In this document: positions 63,204-64,000 of the stretch, in pieces | Layout: the number at the start of each line of letters is the position of its first letter | Numbering within the stretch: the stretch's first letter is position 1 | Origin: Ignavibacteriales bacterium | GTDB lineage: Bacteria; Bacteroidota; Ignavibacteria; Ignavibacteriales; Melioribacteraceae | NCBI GenBank assembly: GCA_026390795.1 | Contig: JAPLFG010000003.1 | Span: 1,178,001 to 1,242,000, forward strand | DNA: 64,000 nt | Direction: 5' to 3' | Made by a program: the position numbers and the translations under genes | The notes under the pieces: model-generated | Database searches by the model: none | What the model was told of the DNA's origin: nothing | Seen by the model: only the letters and a program-made list of their open reading frames with translations

Positions 63204-63881
63204 TTAACCGTTTCCCGTTAATTCTTTTAATTCCTTCCGGAATGAATCCGGCAGCGGTGCTTCTACTGAAACTAGTTTGCCTTCCGGAAGAAGAAACTCG
63301 AGCCGTTTTGCATGAAGCATTATGCGAGAAAATTTTTCCTGGATTATCTTATCTCCGTACCGCACATCGCCGACAATTGGATAACCGATACTGTAGAGAT
63401 GAACGCGCAGTTGATGACGGCGACCTGTCGACGGATTTAATTCAAGCATAGTATAGTCGCGGTACCTTTCAACAACTTGAAATTTCGTTTCGCTCGGTTT
63501 TCCTTTTCTGTCGTCAATTCCCATTCGTCCGGATCCAAATTCTCTAATCGGTTTTTTAATTACGCCTTCGCTTTCTTTAATAACTCCGAGAACAAGAGCC
63601 GTGTAATATTTCTTTACTTTTCTCTCGGCGAATTGATCATTTAAAAATTTATGCGTAGCCGAATTTTTAGCGAAAAGGATTATGCCGCTCACTTCCTTAT
63701 CAAGTCGATGTACAATAAAAAGTTTTTGCGCCAAACGTTTTTCTAAACGCGAGTGAAGGGAATCGATGGCTGCATCATTTTCCGCGATTGATGCAATCCC
63801 TTCGGATTTATTTACCGCAATTAAATTGTCATCCTCATACAAAATTTGTAACGAAAGAAGTAGATCCTGTTTATCTGTCAT
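63204..63881 (-). CDS. RluA-family pseudouridine synthase
   Basis: The catalytic motif HRLDKEVSGIILFAKN contains the active-site aspartate. GRRHQLRVHLYSIGYPIVGDVRYGD is the family's second signature. It lacks an S4 domain and is 225 residues long, near the RluA/RluE size class. The target is rRNA or tRNA. Its start overlaps the stop of the preceding gene (ATGA). Confidence 0.93.
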   Translation of the reverse strand: MTDKQDLLLSLQILYEDDNLIAVNKSEGIASIAENDAAIDSLHSRLEKRLAQKLFIVHRLDKEVSGIILFAKNSATHKFLNDQFAERKVKKYYTALVLGVIKESEGVIKKPIREFGSGRMGIDDRKGKPSETKFQVVERYRDYTMLELNPSTGRRHQLRVHLYSIGYPIVGDVRYGDKIIQEKFSRIMLHAKRLEFLLPEGKLVSVEAPLPDSFRKELKELTGNG

Positions 63882-64000
63882 TTAATATTTTCCTTAATTG
63901 CGCGGATTCTTGCTGCAGAAGTTACCATAGTTTCATACTCCGGCATATTCTTGGAATCGCTCATTGTTGTTTTTGAATTACGGAATTTCATCCGGCTCTC
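63878..64000 (-). CDS. C-terminal part of an unidentified protein, cut by window edge
   Basis: A frame of 41 codons stays open from the right edge to a TGA at 63878-63880 (ends TMVTSAARIRAIKENIK). It overlaps the RluA start by four bases in the ATGA manner, which supports translation coupling. It is too short to identify. The visible part has no membrane segment. Confidence 0.5.
   Translation of the reverse strand, partial: ESRMKFRNSKTTMSDSKNMPEYETMVTSAARIRAIKENIK

Noticed and set aside
1-64000. CRISPR arrays, tRNA or rRNA genes, insertion sequences, prophage
   Set aside because: No regularly spaced repeats, no tRNA or rRNA-like sequence, and no transposase or integrase motifs were seen by eye in the gaps or frames; very diverged elements could be missed.

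Overview
The window is AT-rich bacterial chromosome with a coding density near 90 percent. It probably comes from a member of the Ignavibacteria or a close relative in the Bacteroidota/Chlorobi group. The support is a secreted kelch protein ending in a type IX secretion sorting domain with the NFPNPFNPST motif typical of that lineage, a DUF5683 protein, many sigma-54 activators, and usable Shine-Dalgarno sequences (GGAG/AGGAGG) before many genes. No rRNA, tRNA, CRISPR array, transposase or phage gene was seen. Taxonomy is inferred from motifs only.

Region 1 (1-15.1 kb) is a nitrogen-oxide respiration and nitrosative-stress island. It holds a partial TonB receptor and a membrane polyferredoxin facing left. 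Facing right are a cytoplasmic 4Fe-4S protein, a lipoprotein copper nitrite reductase fused to cytochrome c (nirK), a NirV-like FGE-fold protein, a SCO copper chaperone, a di-iron RIC repair protein, a carboxymuconolactone-decarboxylase/DUF488 pair, a DUF6448 protein, a cupin and a quinol nitric-oxide reductase (norZ), closed by a strong terminator. Together they would reduce nitrite to NO and NO to N2O and repair NO damage. No nosZ is present, but the left edge is cut. Beyond lie a methyltransferase with a suspicious A10 tract at its start, a PH-domain protein, an Rrf2 regulator with three cysteines, and an exported protein built of seven perfect-length 11-residue repeats.

Region 2 (15.1-28.2 kb) has malic enzyme, a CstA transporter, a three-gene type III polyketide synthase/methyltransferase/flavoprotein operon (phenolic-lipid type), an OmpR/CusS-type two-component system behind a terminator-like hairpin, RlpA, a family 2 glycosyltransferase and a DUF4922 nucleotidyltransferase-like protein.

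Region 3 (28.2-43.4 kb) is rich in signalling. It has a receiver-PP2C phosphatase, two STAS proteins, an NtrC-type regulator and a PAS kinase. A separate leftward run encodes a lipoprotein, a GAF-sigma-54 activator, a Ser/Thr kinase with a PEGA domain and an unusual glycine-free nucleotide loop, a kelch protein with a sorting domain, and a DUF5683 protein. Between them are an MFS transporter and a U32 peptidase-family protein.

Region 4 (42.6-64 kb) contains PhzF, YjjX, an M28 peptidase, a CBM20-esterase, acetyltransferases, an NtrB/NtrC-like pair, a DUF134/NifX-like pair, a cytochrome-porin next to a pentahaem-like cytochrome, a non-canonical thioredoxin/thioredoxin-reductase pair, a metallo-beta-lactamase-fold enzyme, a DSRCP-type lipoprotein, DinB and RluA. 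Two small secreted Gly-rich proteins with Asp-rich calcium-loop motifs (48.9 and 57.6 kb) look related. Three different intergenic repeat types cluster at 58.6-61.2 kb.
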